Below are positions 44,222 through 52,602 of a stretch of DNA of 64,000 nucleotides, piece by piece. Within the stretch, counting starts at the first letter, position 1. Each line of letters opens with the position of its first letter. The notes beneath the pieces were generated by a model. That model was not told where the DNA came from. It did no database searches and worked only from the letters and a program-made list of their open reading frames with translations. Origin of the DNA: HXMU1420-13 sp024742815. GTDB lineage: Bacteria; Bacteroidota; Rhodothermia; Balneolales; Balneolaceae. The position numbers were made by a program, and so were the translations under genes. The stretch lies in NCBI GenBank assembly GCA_024742815.1, contig JANSXX010000016.1:17274-81273 (forward strand), in the 5' to 3' direction.

Positions 44222-45365
44222 AACCTTTGATATCATAATTGCCGGCGCCGGGCTTTCCGGCTTAAGTTTGGCGTGGTATCTGGCAGAAGGTGATTACAAA
44301 GGCAATGTACTTTTGGTCGACAACAGCTTTGCTCCTCACAACAGTAAGACTTGGTGCTTTTGGGCTAATCATAAGCCGTTCTTTCCGGAAATCATTTATA
44401 AAAAGTGGCGGAAATCATACTTCGCAGCGCAGGATTATCAATCATTCTTATATATGAATGAATACGCCTACTACTGCATTCGAGAAAGTGATTTCAAGGA
44501 ATATGTCCTAACTAAGCTCAGGAAGAAATCAAATTTCAGCCTGCTTGAAGAAGGAATACTTGATATCTATGGAAGCAAGAAAAAAGGTGTTCTGGTAACA
44601 AAAAACAGTGATACTTATGTAGCAGATTTTATTTTCCAAAGTATCATTCAACCGGAATCTGCCAAAAAAGAACATCTGAAATATCCGTTGCTCCAACACT
44701 TCTATGGCATTGAAATTGAAACGGAAGACGGAATCTTCGATCCAAATACCTTTGTAATTATGGATGTGGATCATTCGTTCGACGATGGGTATGCTTTCAT
44801 GTATGTTCTCCCCTACGACCATAACCGGGCGTTGATTGAGTTCACCGTATTTTCAGAAAATGTATTGCCTAAAAAAGAGTATCGGAAGAAAATTCGTACT
44901 TATATAAAGGAGAAATACGGCTTCGGGAAAAAAGAGTACAAATCTGTTCGTAAAGAATTTGGAGTAATTCCGATGGATGATCGTCCTTTTGAGCCTACAT
45001 TGGATGTGAACATCTATAATTTAGGAACTATGGGAGGACTCACAAAGGCTTCAACCGGATATACTTTTACTCGTGTTCAGCGATATTCCAGGCTATTGGC
45101 GGGCTCTTTAATCAACGGTGAATCTCCGCAAATCACAAATCCATCGAAAAACAGATATCGGTATTACGATAAGCTTTTGCTTCACATCCTGTCTACATCG
45201 GTTCCAGAATCGCGGCGTGTGTTCACTCATCTTTTTAAAAACAACTCCGTTGACGAAATCTTCACATTCCTGAATGAAGACACTTCCATTGTCCAAGATT
45301 TGAAGATTATGAATAGCGTACCGTATATGCCTTTTTTCCGAGCTATCGGTAACAATCTGATTTAA
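44184..45365 (+). CDS. crtY: Lycopene cyclase (CrtY/CrtL family)
   Basis: About 393 residues from ATG 44184; TTG 44211, which gives 'STKTFDIIIAG' directly, is an alternative start. FAD/NAD-binding 'DIIIAGAGLSGLSLAWYL', then the family hallmark 'NSKTWCFWANHKPFF' (TWCFW), 'DFIFQS' and a late 'VIPMDDRPFEP' and 'LGTMGGLTKASTGYTF' (the conserved G-G-x-x-x-x-x-T-G-Y region). It closes the beta-ionone rings of lycopene to give beta-carotene at the membrane. Beta-carotene is the substrate of the Blh protein encoded at 61229 and so the source of retinal for the rhodopsin at 62670. It overlaps the nitrilase gene by 38 bp (or 11 bp). Confidence 0.9.
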   Translation: MPDPKPISLLSTKTFDIIIAGAGLSGLSLAWYLAEGDYKGNVLLVDNSFAPHNSKTWCFWANHKPFFPEIIYKKWRKSYFAAQDYQSFLYMNEYAYYCIRESDFKEYVLTKLRKKSNFSLLEEGILDIYGSKKKGVLVTKNSDTYVADFIFQSIIQPESAKKEHLKYPLLQHFYGIEIETEDGIFDPNTFVIMDVDHSFDDGYAFMYVLPYDHNRALIEFTVFSENVLPKKEYRKKIRTYIKEKYGFGKKEYKSVRKEFGVIPMDDRPFEPTLDVNIYNLGTMGGLTKASTGYTFTRVQRYSRLLAGSLINGESPQITNPSKNRYRYYDKLLLHILSTSVPESRRVFTHLFKNNSVDEIFTFLNEDTSIVQDLKIMNSVPYMPFFRAIGNNLI

Positions 45366-45437
45366 TTCAGAATTCTTTATCAGAAATTCACAGTGCTAAG
45401 TTATGCTACGAGAGAAACTTCAACGAATGGAGGCACT

Positions 45438-45911
45438 ATGGATACGCTTATCGTTTACGCATCCAAACACGGAACTACGCATGAAATTGCCGAACGTATT
45501 AGTCGATTGATCGGATTTAATCGTTGCAGAACCATTAATATCGCGAAAGAAAAGGTTCCATCACTTGAGCAATACGATACAGTGATTATTGGTGGGTCAA
45601 TATACTTTGGGAAAATTCAAAAGAAGATTCAGCGTTTCTGTGAAGAGAATTTGCAGGAATTACTAACCAAGCGCATTGGCCTGTTTATCTGTTGTATGAA
45701 TAATGAGGCCGCCAAAGAAGAATTTAATGGCGCGTTTCCTGCTGATTTAATATCACATGCTGCGGCAACAGGTGAATTTGGTGGAGCTTTCAATTTCGAG
45801 GATATGAACTTTATCGAGAAGTTTATCGTGCGTAAACATATTGGTGTCGACCACACAATTCGAAGAATCAATGCGCAATCCATTAATCATTTTGCTATTC
45901 TGATGCAGTAA
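45438..45911 (+). CDS. Flavodoxin-domain protein (HemG/menaquinone-dependent PPOX-like)
   Basis: 157 residues from ATG 45438, preceded by a good ribosome binding site (GGAGG at 45429-45433); the frame extends upstream to 45393. FMN-binding loop 'IVYASKHGTTHEIAERI' at the N-terminus, 'YDTVIIGGSIYFGKIQKKIQRF' and 'GLFICCMNN' as in HemG-type flavodoxins. HemG oxidises protoporphyrinogen IX using menaquinone, but many proteins of this size are flavodoxins of unknown partner, so the enzyme role is only possible. It lies 72 bp after crtY in the same direction. Confidence 0.8.
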   Translation: MDTLIVYASKHGTTHEIAERISRLIGFNRCRTINIAKEKVPSLEQYDTVIIGGSIYFGKIQKKIQRFCEENLQELLTKRIGLFICCMNNEAAKEEFNGAFPADLISHAAATGEFGGAFNFEDMNFIEKFIVRKHIGVDHTIRRINAQSINHFAILMQ

Positions 45912-45933
45912 CTCAGAATTCATTTAGCAAACA

Positions 45934-46662
45934 TTGAACTATCACATTCTTAATGGCGATGCACTCGCCGAACGTTTTCCCGCGGAAATAGAAGGAAACC
46001 AAATCATTTTCCGTGAATGCTTGATTGAAGGTCCGTTGAATGCAGAAAATCCCGATCACTTTCTATCTATTCGCGAGAGTTATCTCACTCAAACCTATCC
46101 AGAACATGGCGAGGATTATTACGCTAAGTTTACCAAATCAGAATTAGAGAAATTATCAACAATCCCTAACGATGCACAAGTTTACTTATGGTTTGAAGAA
46201 GATTTATTCTGTCTGATGAATGCATGGTATGTGCTCCATTTATTATCAACATCAAACAGAAACTATCAGGTATTTTGGGTTCATCCCCCAATGAGCATGC
46301 AATATGGATATGCCGGATTGAGTCCCGATGAATTGAAACGTGCACCGGAACACGCTAAGGAAATCAAGGAAGACGACCTAAAAACAGCTTCCAAATTGTG
46401 GGAGCTTATTGCTACCGAAAACTATGATTCGATTTCGAATTTACGATTTACCGAACCCTTCGACTTTCTGAACACCGGCATCGAATTACTTCTAAGTTTT
46501 AAAGTGGAAGGTCGAGCAAAAGCAATCCTCAAATCAATAATCTCGGAAACAGAACCACTCGCTTTTGGTCCGATATTCAGAGCTTTTCACGCAAAGGCTC
46601 CTGAATACGGATTAGGGGATCTTCAGGTAAAAAGGATGTATGACAAAATCATTAACAATTGA
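45934..46662 (+). CDS. DUF1835 domain-containing protein
   Basis: 242 residues from TTG 45934. It opens with the DUF1835 pattern 'YHILNGDALAERFP' followed by 'REcLIEGPLN', 'DAQVYLWFEEDLFCLMNAWYVLHLL' (the acidic 'WFeeDlfCq.n' motif), and a C-terminal DUF3658-like helical part ('VEGRAKAILKSIISETEPLAFG', 'LGDLQVKRMYDKI'). Function of the family is unknown. It is 22 bp downstream of the flavodoxin gene, same strand, and may be co-transcribed with it. Confidence 0.82.
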   Translation: MNYHILNGDALAERFPAEIEGNQIIFRECLIEGPLNAENPDHFLSIRESYLTQTYPEHGEDYYAKFTKSELEKLSTIPNDAQVYLWFEEDLFCLMNAWYVLHLLSTSNRNYQVFWVHPPMSMQYGYAGLSPDELKRAPEHAKEIKEDDLKTASKLWELIATENYDSISNLRFTEPFDFLNTGIELLLSFKVEGRAKAILKSIISETEPLAFGPIFRAFHAKAPEYGLGDLQVKRMYDKIINN

Positions 46663-46746
46663 TTTTACTATTTCTATTGTTAAACAATACAACTACATTC
46701 GATCTCAAACTGAAACATCCTTTTCGGGTATAAGAAAAATAAATCA

Positions 46747-47235
46747 ATGAATAAATCACTTATTAAAAACTCCGCACTATTACTTTTTGCCATTCTGTTA
46801 ACAACCAGTTGCGCAAGCATTTTCAAAGGAAGTAGTGCAGATATTCGTGTCAACTCGAACCCAAGTGGGGCAACTGTTATGATCAATAACATTAATCGGG
46901 GTACTACACCACAAACTATGTCGCTTGCCAGAAATGAGAATTATGTTCTCACATTCAAGAAAGATGGTTATGAAGACGTAAATGTGGAAGTAAAGAAAAA
47001 ATTCGACGTTGGAACCACCGTAGTTGGCAACCTTTTCTCATGGGGACTTTTAGGATTGGTCGTTGATATCGCTACCGGTGCAGCATATTCTCTAACCCCT
47101 GCCGATTTACAAGCTAATTTTGATTCCATGGCAAATGCCGGACTTTTTGATCCAAATTTCAAACAAAAAGAAGGCGAGATTATGGTAATCATGATAACTA
47201 CTGAGCAATGGGAAGCTATTCAAGCTGCTAAGTAA
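46747..47235 (+). CDS. PEGA domain lipoprotein
   Basis: 162 residues. Signal peptide with lipobox 'ILLTTSCAS' (Cys22), then a PEGA domain (about 30-80, 'ADIRVNSNPSGATVMINNI', 'GTTPQTMSL', 'YVLTFKKDGYEDVNVEV') and a hydrophobic glycine-rich segment (about 93-115, 'VVGNLFSWGLLGLVVDIATG') that could insert in a membrane. PEGA domains resemble surface-layer or peptidoglycan-associated beta-sandwiches of unknown binding. A strong terminator lies 22 bp after its stop, closing this transcription unit. Confidence 0.85.
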   Translation: MNKSLIKNSALLLFAILLTTSCASIFKGSSADIRVNSNPSGATVMINNINRGTTPQTMSLARNENYVLTFKKDGYEDVNVEVKKKFDVGTTVVGNLFSWGLLGLVVDIATGAAYSLTPADLQANFDSMANAGLFDPNFKQKEGEIMVIMITTEQWEAIQAAK

Positions 47236-47257
47236 AGCGTTTTCAATTCATATTACT

Positions 47258-47287
47258 AAGCTCAGCATATATTGCTGAGCTTTTTTT
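47258..47287 (+). terminator. Rho-independent terminator after PEGA lipoprotein gene
   Basis: Perfect 10-bp stem AAGCTCAGCA (47258-47267) with TGCTGAGCTT (47273-47282), 5-nt loop, then a run of T. Confidence 0.95.
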
Positions 47288-47307
47288 GTTTTAACAACGA
47301 AATGCTC

Positions 47308-48048
47308 TCACTTTGTAAACAAAAACTGTGATAATAGCGCCGTAACCGCAGTTTCCGCCCGTAACCGATGCTCTCCTAAAGATACAATTCTGCCACCGGT
47401 TTTTTCAACCGTTTCCACTTCGTGTTGAGAAAAACCACCTTCGGGACCTACCAAGAGTAAGGCACTCTTAGAGATATTGAAGTCATTGGCAGAAACTTCT
47501 TTTTTTTCATGCGCCATAATTATTTCATGATCGGCGAACTCAAGTAAAACATCATTTAAAGAATCTTTGGTCACAATTTCGGGCATCCACCAGCGCCCAC
47601 TTTGTTTAAAGGCACTTTGAATGATAGCATCAAGTCGATCTTTGTTGATGCGAGATCGTTCACTGCGCTCGGCATCAAATAAACAAATGGTAGTGGCACC
47701 TAACTCAACCGCTTTTTCGATGGCAAACTCAAACCGATCTCTCTTCTTAATCACACCAAACCCCAATACTTTTTGGATAACCGGTCGGGCTTTCGATTCT
47801 TTTTCTGTGATGGTGATTGAGACACTCTGTTTACTTACTGCTGTAATTTCACCGGTGGCTTTGCAGCCCATTCCATTGGCAAGATGAATGATATCTCCGA
47901 CCTTTTTGCGAAGTACTCGTGCGGCGTGCTTGGCTTCCTGTCCTTGTAACTGAACCTCAGAGTGTGCACATAATTCCGTATCAGGTAAGTAAAAGAGCGT
48001 ATCCAAATTAAGACGATTGTTTTCTGCCAATATAAGCGCCGGGCTCAA
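47308..48048 (-). CDS. rsmE: 16S rRNA (uracil1498-N3)-methyltransferase RsmE
   Basis: 246 residues from ATG 48048, which overlaps the upstream gene by 41 bp; TTG 48006, one base after that gene's stop, would give 'MDTLFYLPDTELC', closer to the usual RsmE N-terminus, and is a plausible true start. N-terminal PUA-like part ('GQEAKHAARVLRKKVGD') and a SPOUT knot domain with 'LLVGPEGGFSQHEVE' and 'SLGEHRLRAETAVTALLSQF', the SAM-binding knot signature. It methylates U1498 of 16S rRNA in the assembled 30S subunit. It is the last gene of a dcd, BFD-like, rsmE run. Confidence 0.93.
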   Translation of the reverse strand: MSPALILAENNRLNLDTLFYLPDTELCAHSEVQLQGQEAKHAARVLRKKVGDIIHLANGMGCKATGEITAVSKQSVSITITEKESKARPVIQKVLGFGVIKKRDRFEFAIEKAVELGATTICLFDAERSERSRINKDRLDAIIQSAFKQSGRWWMPEIVTKDSLNDVLLEFADHEIIMAHEKKEVSANDFNISKSALLLVGPEGGFSQHEVETVEKTGGRIVSLGEHRLRAETAVTALLSQFLFTK

Positions 48049-48232
48049 AGGAAACCTCTCCGGTTTCTAGCACTAACTCCACATACGGAGCACACATATG
48101 GCATTTATTACTACATATCTCTTTGGCCTGCAATTGCTTAATGTCAGTGATCTGATGCACTCTCGCATAGTCTTTGATTTCGTCAAAGCTAATTTTTTGG
48201 CACACACATCTATCTACTTTAAATCCACTCAT
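48008..48232 (-). CDS. Small BFD-like [2Fe-2S] protein
   Basis: 74 residues from ATG 48232 (GTG 48235 also possible). Cysteines at 9, 11, 44 and 47 give CxC-x32-CxxC ('DRCVCQ', 'NKCHMC'), the spacing of bacterioferritin-associated ferredoxin-type [2Fe-2S] domains. An extra Cys40 lies just before. Such proteins pass electrons, for example to bacterioferritin, or are modules of larger oxidoreductases. Here it stands alone between dCTP deaminase and RsmE, overlapping dcd by one base (TGATG). No bacterioferritin gene is in the window, so its partner is unknown. Confidence 0.75.
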   Translation of the reverse strand: MSGFKVDRCVCQKISFDEIKDYARVHQITDIKQLQAKEICSNKCHMCAPYVELVLETGEVSFEPGAYIGRKQSS

Positions 48233-49446
48233 CACTGTTTAAAATGCTTTCCTAGCTTTAATCCCTGTCCTTGGTAATTACTTTCGATTTCTGTGCCGTA
48301 TATGAATGAAGGCACTTCTGTGTTTGGTTCAAACTGCATACTAAATAAGGTTTGACCGTCTTCGATCATGAAGGGAACATCATGAGATCTCACTTCAAGT
48401 ACCGCTCTTGCACCTTTATCGTTCACGGATCCGCCAAAACCTGAATCAAAGAAACCCGCGTAATGGGTTCGCAGTTCACCGGAACCGGTATCGTAGGCCA
48501 TCATTTCGCAGGCGAGATTTGCAGGAACCCGAATTCGTTCTTTGGATGCAAAGATATAAAAAGCTTCAGGCTCTAAGATGATTCGTGCATCTTTGTTTGC
48601 ATAAATCGGCTCCCAAAAATCGTCCACCGGATAATGCCCAATATTTTCCAGATCAATAAAATTGCTGTGCTTCTTTGCTTTGTAACCGATTACTTCGCCT
48701 TGCTCTCCTTTCAATTGTACACTCATAAACAGACCCTGATTCACTTTGATCTGCTCCATGCTCACCGGCTTAATTTCCTCGTTAAACAGCAACGGATCGG
48801 TATCATGAATTCGTAATAAATCCTGATCGGAAACTACTTCAAAGCCATGACGCACTCGAAGCTGATTCAACCTCTGACCGGTTCGCACTTTGATCGAGAA
48901 AGATTTAGGAACAACCTCAAGGTACAAGTTCCCTTGATATCCCGGATTTATTTCCTCAAAACGATGCGAGTAATCGGTGATCACACGTGTGAAGACATCC
49001 AATCGTCCGGTAGAGCTTTTTGGATTGGCTTTAGCACTAAGATTTTCCATCGCGTGCAACTGCACTTCCTCCCCATTAGACTGGCCATTCGTTAGTCCGT
49101 TATGCTGGATTGAATAGTGAGATTTAGGAAGTTTCAAAGATTCCAATAATGGGATGATGTACACGCAATTTTCTTCTAGTACAGCGCCATTGCGCAGCGA
49201 AAATGAATATTGTTCGAGCTTCTCCAGCTTTTCTTCCACCGTTTCATTTTCCGGTAAAAAACTGCAACGCACACGGTAGGCAACTTCGCCAAGTCTTAAA
49301 TCCAAAGAATTGGGCTGAAATTGATTGTCTTTGATTGGGTAATCGGGATGAGAAGTTAAAATTCCCAGATCCCGCAGAATCTTCAATTTCTGAACAGGAA
49401 GCACCCCTTTGGTGCGAAGATGAACAGCGTTGGATGGTTGCGACAT
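48232..49446 (-). CDS. dcd: 2'-deoxycytidine 5'-triphosphate deaminase, two-domain form
   Basis: 404 residues, about twice the length of E. coli Dcd, matching the long two-domain family found in alphaproteobacteria and Bacteroidota. N-terminal 'QFQPNSLDLRLGEVAYRVR' and 'SAKANPKSSTGRLDVFTRV' in the first half, and 'FDSGFGGSVNDKGARAVLEVRSHDVPFMIEDGQTL' in the second, which are trimeric dUTPase/dCTP-deaminase fold motifs. It converts dCTP to dUTP for dTMP synthesis. It begins a three-gene run with the small [2Fe-2S] protein and rsmE with one-base overlaps. Confidence 0.9.
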   Translation of the reverse strand: MSQPSNAVHLRTKGVLPVQKLKILRDLGILTSHPDYPIKDNQFQPNSLDLRLGEVAYRVRCSFLPENETVEEKLEKLEQYSFSLRNGAVLEENCVYIIPLLESLKLPKSHYSIQHNGLTNGQSNGEEVQLHAMENLSAKANPKSSTGRLDVFTRVITDYSHRFEEINPGYQGNLYLEVVPKSFSIKVRTGQRLNQLRVRHGFEVVSDQDLLRIHDTDPLLFNEEIKPVSMEQIKVNQGLFMSVQLKGEQGEVIGYKAKKHSNFIDLENIGHYPVDDFWEPIYANKDARIILEPEAFYIFASKERIRVPANLACEMMAYDTGSGELRTHYAGFFDSGFGGSVNDKGARAVLEVRSHDVPFMIEDGQTLFSMQFEPNTEVPSFIYGTEIESNYQGQGLKLGKHFKQ

Positions 49447-49611
49447 GTACGGTTTTTCGATTGAAGATAAATGGTGGAATGGCTAATTCCCAATCAACTG
49501 ATTCAACTTTTTAATTATTGAGCAGATAATCAAGTTCAACCAAAAATTACGTGTATAAGGCCATCCAAATTAGTTAGATTTGGAATCAAAATTAACCTCT
49601 GCAGTACAAAA

Positions 49612-50976
49612 ATGGCTTTTTCAGATCTCAAACCTAGTCTAGATAAACTAATCCCTATAAAAATAGTATTTATTCTCTGCTTGATGATCTTGCTCGGGTG
49701 TTCATCTGCCGGAAAAGATGGCGATAAAAAAGTAACTGACTCAGAATTTATTGAGATATCCCGAGCAGAATATGCCAATCAGTTATATGGCTTCTGGCTG
49801 GGTCAAAGCATTGCAAACTGGACCGGGTTAGTTACCGAAATGGATAAGATTGGAACTATTGGTGAGATCAAAACCGGGAGTTTTTATACGAGAGAAGATT
49901 GGGGAAAGCCCGATCAACCGAGCATTTGGGGTGAAGGAGTTCCCAGTGATCTTTCTCCGACTATTGATTTCGTGTTACGTGGCACTGACGAGGTGTGGGG
50001 TTCCGACGACGATACCGACATCGAATACATGTACCAATATTTGATGTATACCAAAGAGACTTCATTTCTTACACAACAACAAATTCGGGATGGATGGCTA
50101 ACTCACATTAAAGCTGAGGAAGAAAATTATCTATGGGTTTCAAATCAACGTGCTTTTGATTTGATGCAAGAAGGAATGCTGCCTCCTTCAACCGGTGCAC
50201 CTGAAAACAATGAGCATTATGCGATGATTGACGCACAACTAACCACAGAGATCTTTGGATTATTATCGCCTGCGCGACCGGATGTAGCACGAAATATTGC
50301 CGAACTGCCTATTCAAACCACCGCTCGATATGAAGCGCAGTATATCTCCGAATTTTATGTAACCATGCATGCCTTGGCTGCTCGTCGAAAAGCTTCTGAA
50401 TCATTGAAAGAGTTTGTTCATCACATTGCCGATGAAGCGAGACTGATTCTCCCCGACTCCACCTATCCTGCAATAATGTATGATTTCGTTAAATCTATGT
50501 ATGAATCAGGAGTTCCGTGGGAAACGACCCGCGATTCTATCTATCAACGCTATCAGGTAGAGCAAGCGGATGGATACGATCTCACTTCCCAAAACTTATA
50601 CTGTAATGGATGTTTCGCAGCAGGAATCAATTTTGCTGCAAGCTTAGTTAGCTTGTTTTATGGTGAAGGTGATTTTATTGAAACCGTAAAAATTGGCACG
50701 CTCGCCGGCTGGGATTCGGATAACCCAACGGCTACCTGGGGTGGTTTGCTAGGCTTTCTTTTAGGAAAAGAGAGCTTAGAAAATGCATTCGATCAGCCAT
50801 TATCAAATCGGTTTAATATTCATCGAACACGACAGAATTTCCCGGGGAATGGAATAGAAACCTTCGATCACATAGCAGAAATGGGAATTTCAGTGATTGA
50901 TCGGGTAGTTGTTGAGCAGATGAATGGTCGTATAGATTCCGAAAAAAATGTTTGGGTGATACCTTTGCTCAACTAA
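49612..50976 (+). CDS. ADP-ribosylglycohydrolase family lipoprotein
   Basis: 454 residues with signal peptide and lipobox ('LMILLGCSS', Cys30), so it is exported and lipid-anchored, unlike the cytoplasmic DraG. The ADP-ribosylglycohydrolase fold is shown by 'YGFWLGQSIANWTG', the metal-binding 'WGSDDDTDIEYMYQY', and the C-terminal 'GTLAGWDSDNPTATWGGLLGFLLG' (paired Asp residues). These are the Mg2+ ligands of DraG-type hydrolases, which are conserved here. An exported member is likely to act on a small nucleoside, sugar or crystallin-like substrate rather than on protein ADP-ribose. Monocistronic from its context. Confidence 0.85.
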   Translation: MAFSDLKPSLDKLIPIKIVFILCLMILLGCSSAGKDGDKKVTDSEFIEISRAEYANQLYGFWLGQSIANWTGLVTEMDKIGTIGEIKTGSFYTREDWGKPDQPSIWGEGVPSDLSPTIDFVLRGTDEVWGSDDDTDIEYMYQYLMYTKETSFLTQQQIRDGWLTHIKAEEENYLWVSNQRAFDLMQEGMLPPSTGAPENNEHYAMIDAQLTTEIFGLLSPARPDVARNIAELPIQTTARYEAQYISEFYVTMHALAARRKASESLKEFVHHIADEARLILPDSTYPAIMYDFVKSMYESGVPWETTRDSIYQRYQVEQADGYDLTSQNLYCNGCFAAGINFAASLVSLFYGEGDFIETVKIGTLAGWDSDNPTATWGGLLGFLLGKESLENAFDQPLSNRFNIHRTRQNFPGNGIETFDHIAEMGISVIDRVVVEQMNGRIDSEKNVWVIPLLN

Positions 50977-51021
50977 GTGTATTTTAAAAGTGCAATCGCA
51001 AATACTTAGCCTAGCCGATAT

Positions 51022-51564
51022 ATGAATTCTTTTAATCCATGGCATTCTGTTTCAACCGGAGAACATGCACCCGAAGTTGTAAATGGGATCATCGAAATTC
51101 CACGAGCTTCCCGTGCTAAATACGAACTAGACAAAGAATCCGGCTTACTCAAAATGGATAGAGTGCTGTACTCTTCGGTGTATTATCCTGCTAATTATGG
51201 CTTCATCCCGCAAACCTACTGCGACGATAAAGATCCACTGGATATCCTGATTCTTTCGCAAGTTACCGTTGTTCCGATGTGCATAGTTTCGGCTCGGGTT
51301 ATTGGCGTAATGCGCATGGTAGATCATGGCGAAATGGATGACAAGATTATTGCTATCGCAGAAAATGATATGAGTGTGGAGCATATCAACAACATCTCTG
51401 AGTTACCAAATCATTTTATTCGGGAACTCCGCAGTTTTTTCGAAGACTACAAAAAGCTTGAACACAAAGAGGTAATTGTGGAGGAATTTCAGGATGCTAC
51501 CATAGCACGCGAAATTGTGCAGCAAAGTATTGTTGATTACCGAGAGCGTTTCTCAGGACTTTAA
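51022..51564 (+). CDS. ppa: Inorganic pyrophosphatase (family I)
   Basis: 180 residues, normal for bacterial family I enzymes. Catalytic signatures: 'EIPRASRAKYELDKESGLL' (Lys and Glu), 'YYPANYGFIPQTYCDDKDPLDILIL' with the Asp triad in 'DKDPLDI', and 'DKIIAIAENDMS' with 'FFEDYKKLEHKEV'. It hydrolyses PPi to phosphate with Mg2+ in the cytoplasm, pulling biosynthetic reactions forward. It converges on the PPK2 gene with an 18-bp gap. Confidence 0.96.
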   Translation: MNSFNPWHSVSTGEHAPEVVNGIIEIPRASRAKYELDKESGLLKMDRVLYSSVYYPANYGFIPQTYCDDKDPLDILILSQVTVVPMCIVSARVIGVMRMVDHGEMDDKIIAIAENDMSVEHINNISELPNHFIRELRSFFEDYKKLEHKEVIVEEFQDATIAREIVQQSIVDYRERFSGL

Positions 51565-51582
51565 TCGGATTTACGGCATCGC

Positions 51583-52404
51583 TCAACTACGCTCATCATC
51601 CACCGGATTTTCCCCAAATTTTGCCGGTACCCAATTCATATTTTCGATGGGTGGACGTTTATAATCCGGGTCTTTAACGGATGGTGGTAATTCGATGGGC
51701 TCCGGCGTGATATCGCCATAAGGAATTTGCTCTAATAAATGTGAAATACAGTTTAGTCGCGCATGGCGTTTGATGTCGGCATTTACCACAAACCAAGGCG
51801 ATTTTTTGGTGTCGGTATGCCGGAACATTTCATCTTTAGCTTTAGAATATTCTACCCACCTGCTTCGGGAAGCGAGATCCATCGGGCTTAGTTTCCAACG
51901 TTTCAGAGGATCTTCATTACGTGCTTTAAACCGTTTCTCTTGTTCTTTATCAGAAATTGAAAACCAATATTTGAGCAAAATCAGCCCGTCTCTAATTAAC
52001 ATATTTTCAAACTCGGGGCACGTTCTTAAAAATTCATGATATTCATCCTCGGTGCAGAAACCCATCACACGCTCCACTCCTGCCCGATTGTACCAGCTAC
52101 GATCGAATAATACCATCTCTCCCGCTGCCGGCAGATGTTTGATGTATCGTTGAAAATACCACTGCGTTCGTTCGGTCTCGGTCGGTTTTTGCAGAGCAAC
52201 AACTCGTACAATCCGCGGATTTACCACTTCCGTAATCCGCTTGATCACCCCACCTTTACCGGCGGCATCTCTTCCTTCAAAAATTACCGCTACCCGAAGT
52301 CCTTTTTCCTTAATCCAATACTGAAGCTTTATCAGTTCCCGATGGAGCTTCTCCAGCTCTTCTTCGTATATATCTTTATCGAGTTTGCCTTTCTTATCGT
52401 ACAT
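51583..52404 (-). CDS. ppk2: Polyphosphate kinase 2 (PPK2 family, class I)
   Basis: 273 residues. Walker A 'VIFEGRDAAGKGGVIKRI' (about residues 40-57), the lid-region 'QKPTETERTQWYFQRYI', and Walker B 'VLFDRSWYNRAGVERVMGF'. PPK2 enzymes move phosphate between polyphosphate and nucleoside di- or monophosphates; length and single domain suggest the class I NDP-phosphorylating type, but class cannot be settled from motifs alone. The start codon is 21 bp from a ten-copy heptamer tract (52426-52495) in its leader/promoter region, which is a candidate for slippage-driven expression change. Confidence 0.92.
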   Translation of the reverse strand: MYDKKGKLDKDIYEEELEKLHRELIKLQYWIKEKGLRVAVIFEGRDAAGKGGVIKRITEVVNPRIVRVVALQKPTETERTQWYFQRYIKHLPAAGEMVLFDRSWYNRAGVERVMGFCTEDEYHEFLRTCPEFENMLIRDGLILLKYWFSISDKEQEKRFKARNEDPLKRWKLSPMDLASRSRWVEYSKAKDEMFRHTDTKKSPWFVVNADIKRHARLNCISHLLEQIPYGDITPEPIELPPSVKDPDYKRPPIENMNWVPAKFGENPVDDERS

Positions 52405-52425
52405 AATGCGTCATTTATTCAATTT

Positions 52426-52495
52426 CCGTCATCCGTCATCCGTCATCCGTCATCCGTCATCCGTCATCCGTCATCCGTCATCCGTCATCCGTCAT
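52426..52495. repeat. Ten perfect tandem copies of CCGTCAT between ppk2 and rluA-type gene
   Basis: Exactly ten identical 7-bp units (70 bp). The tract lies 21 bp upstream of the ppk2 start and 107 bp upstream of the pseudouridine synthase start. Perfect identity implies recent expansion or active homogenisation. The unit differs from all other heptamer tracts in the window. Confidence 0.95.
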
Positions 52496-52602
52496 CTAAG
52501 GTAAAACTTTCATCATATATAAATCCTCTTCATTTCCATTTTTGTGAATTCCTCCAAGATATTGCTTTAAGTGAATTGAAAAGTCCGTAGCTTTGAAGTC
52601 TC

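Noticed and set aside
52426..52495. Possible CRISPR array
   Set aside because: The units are 7 bp with no spacers and no cas genes are near; it is a simple tandem repeat.
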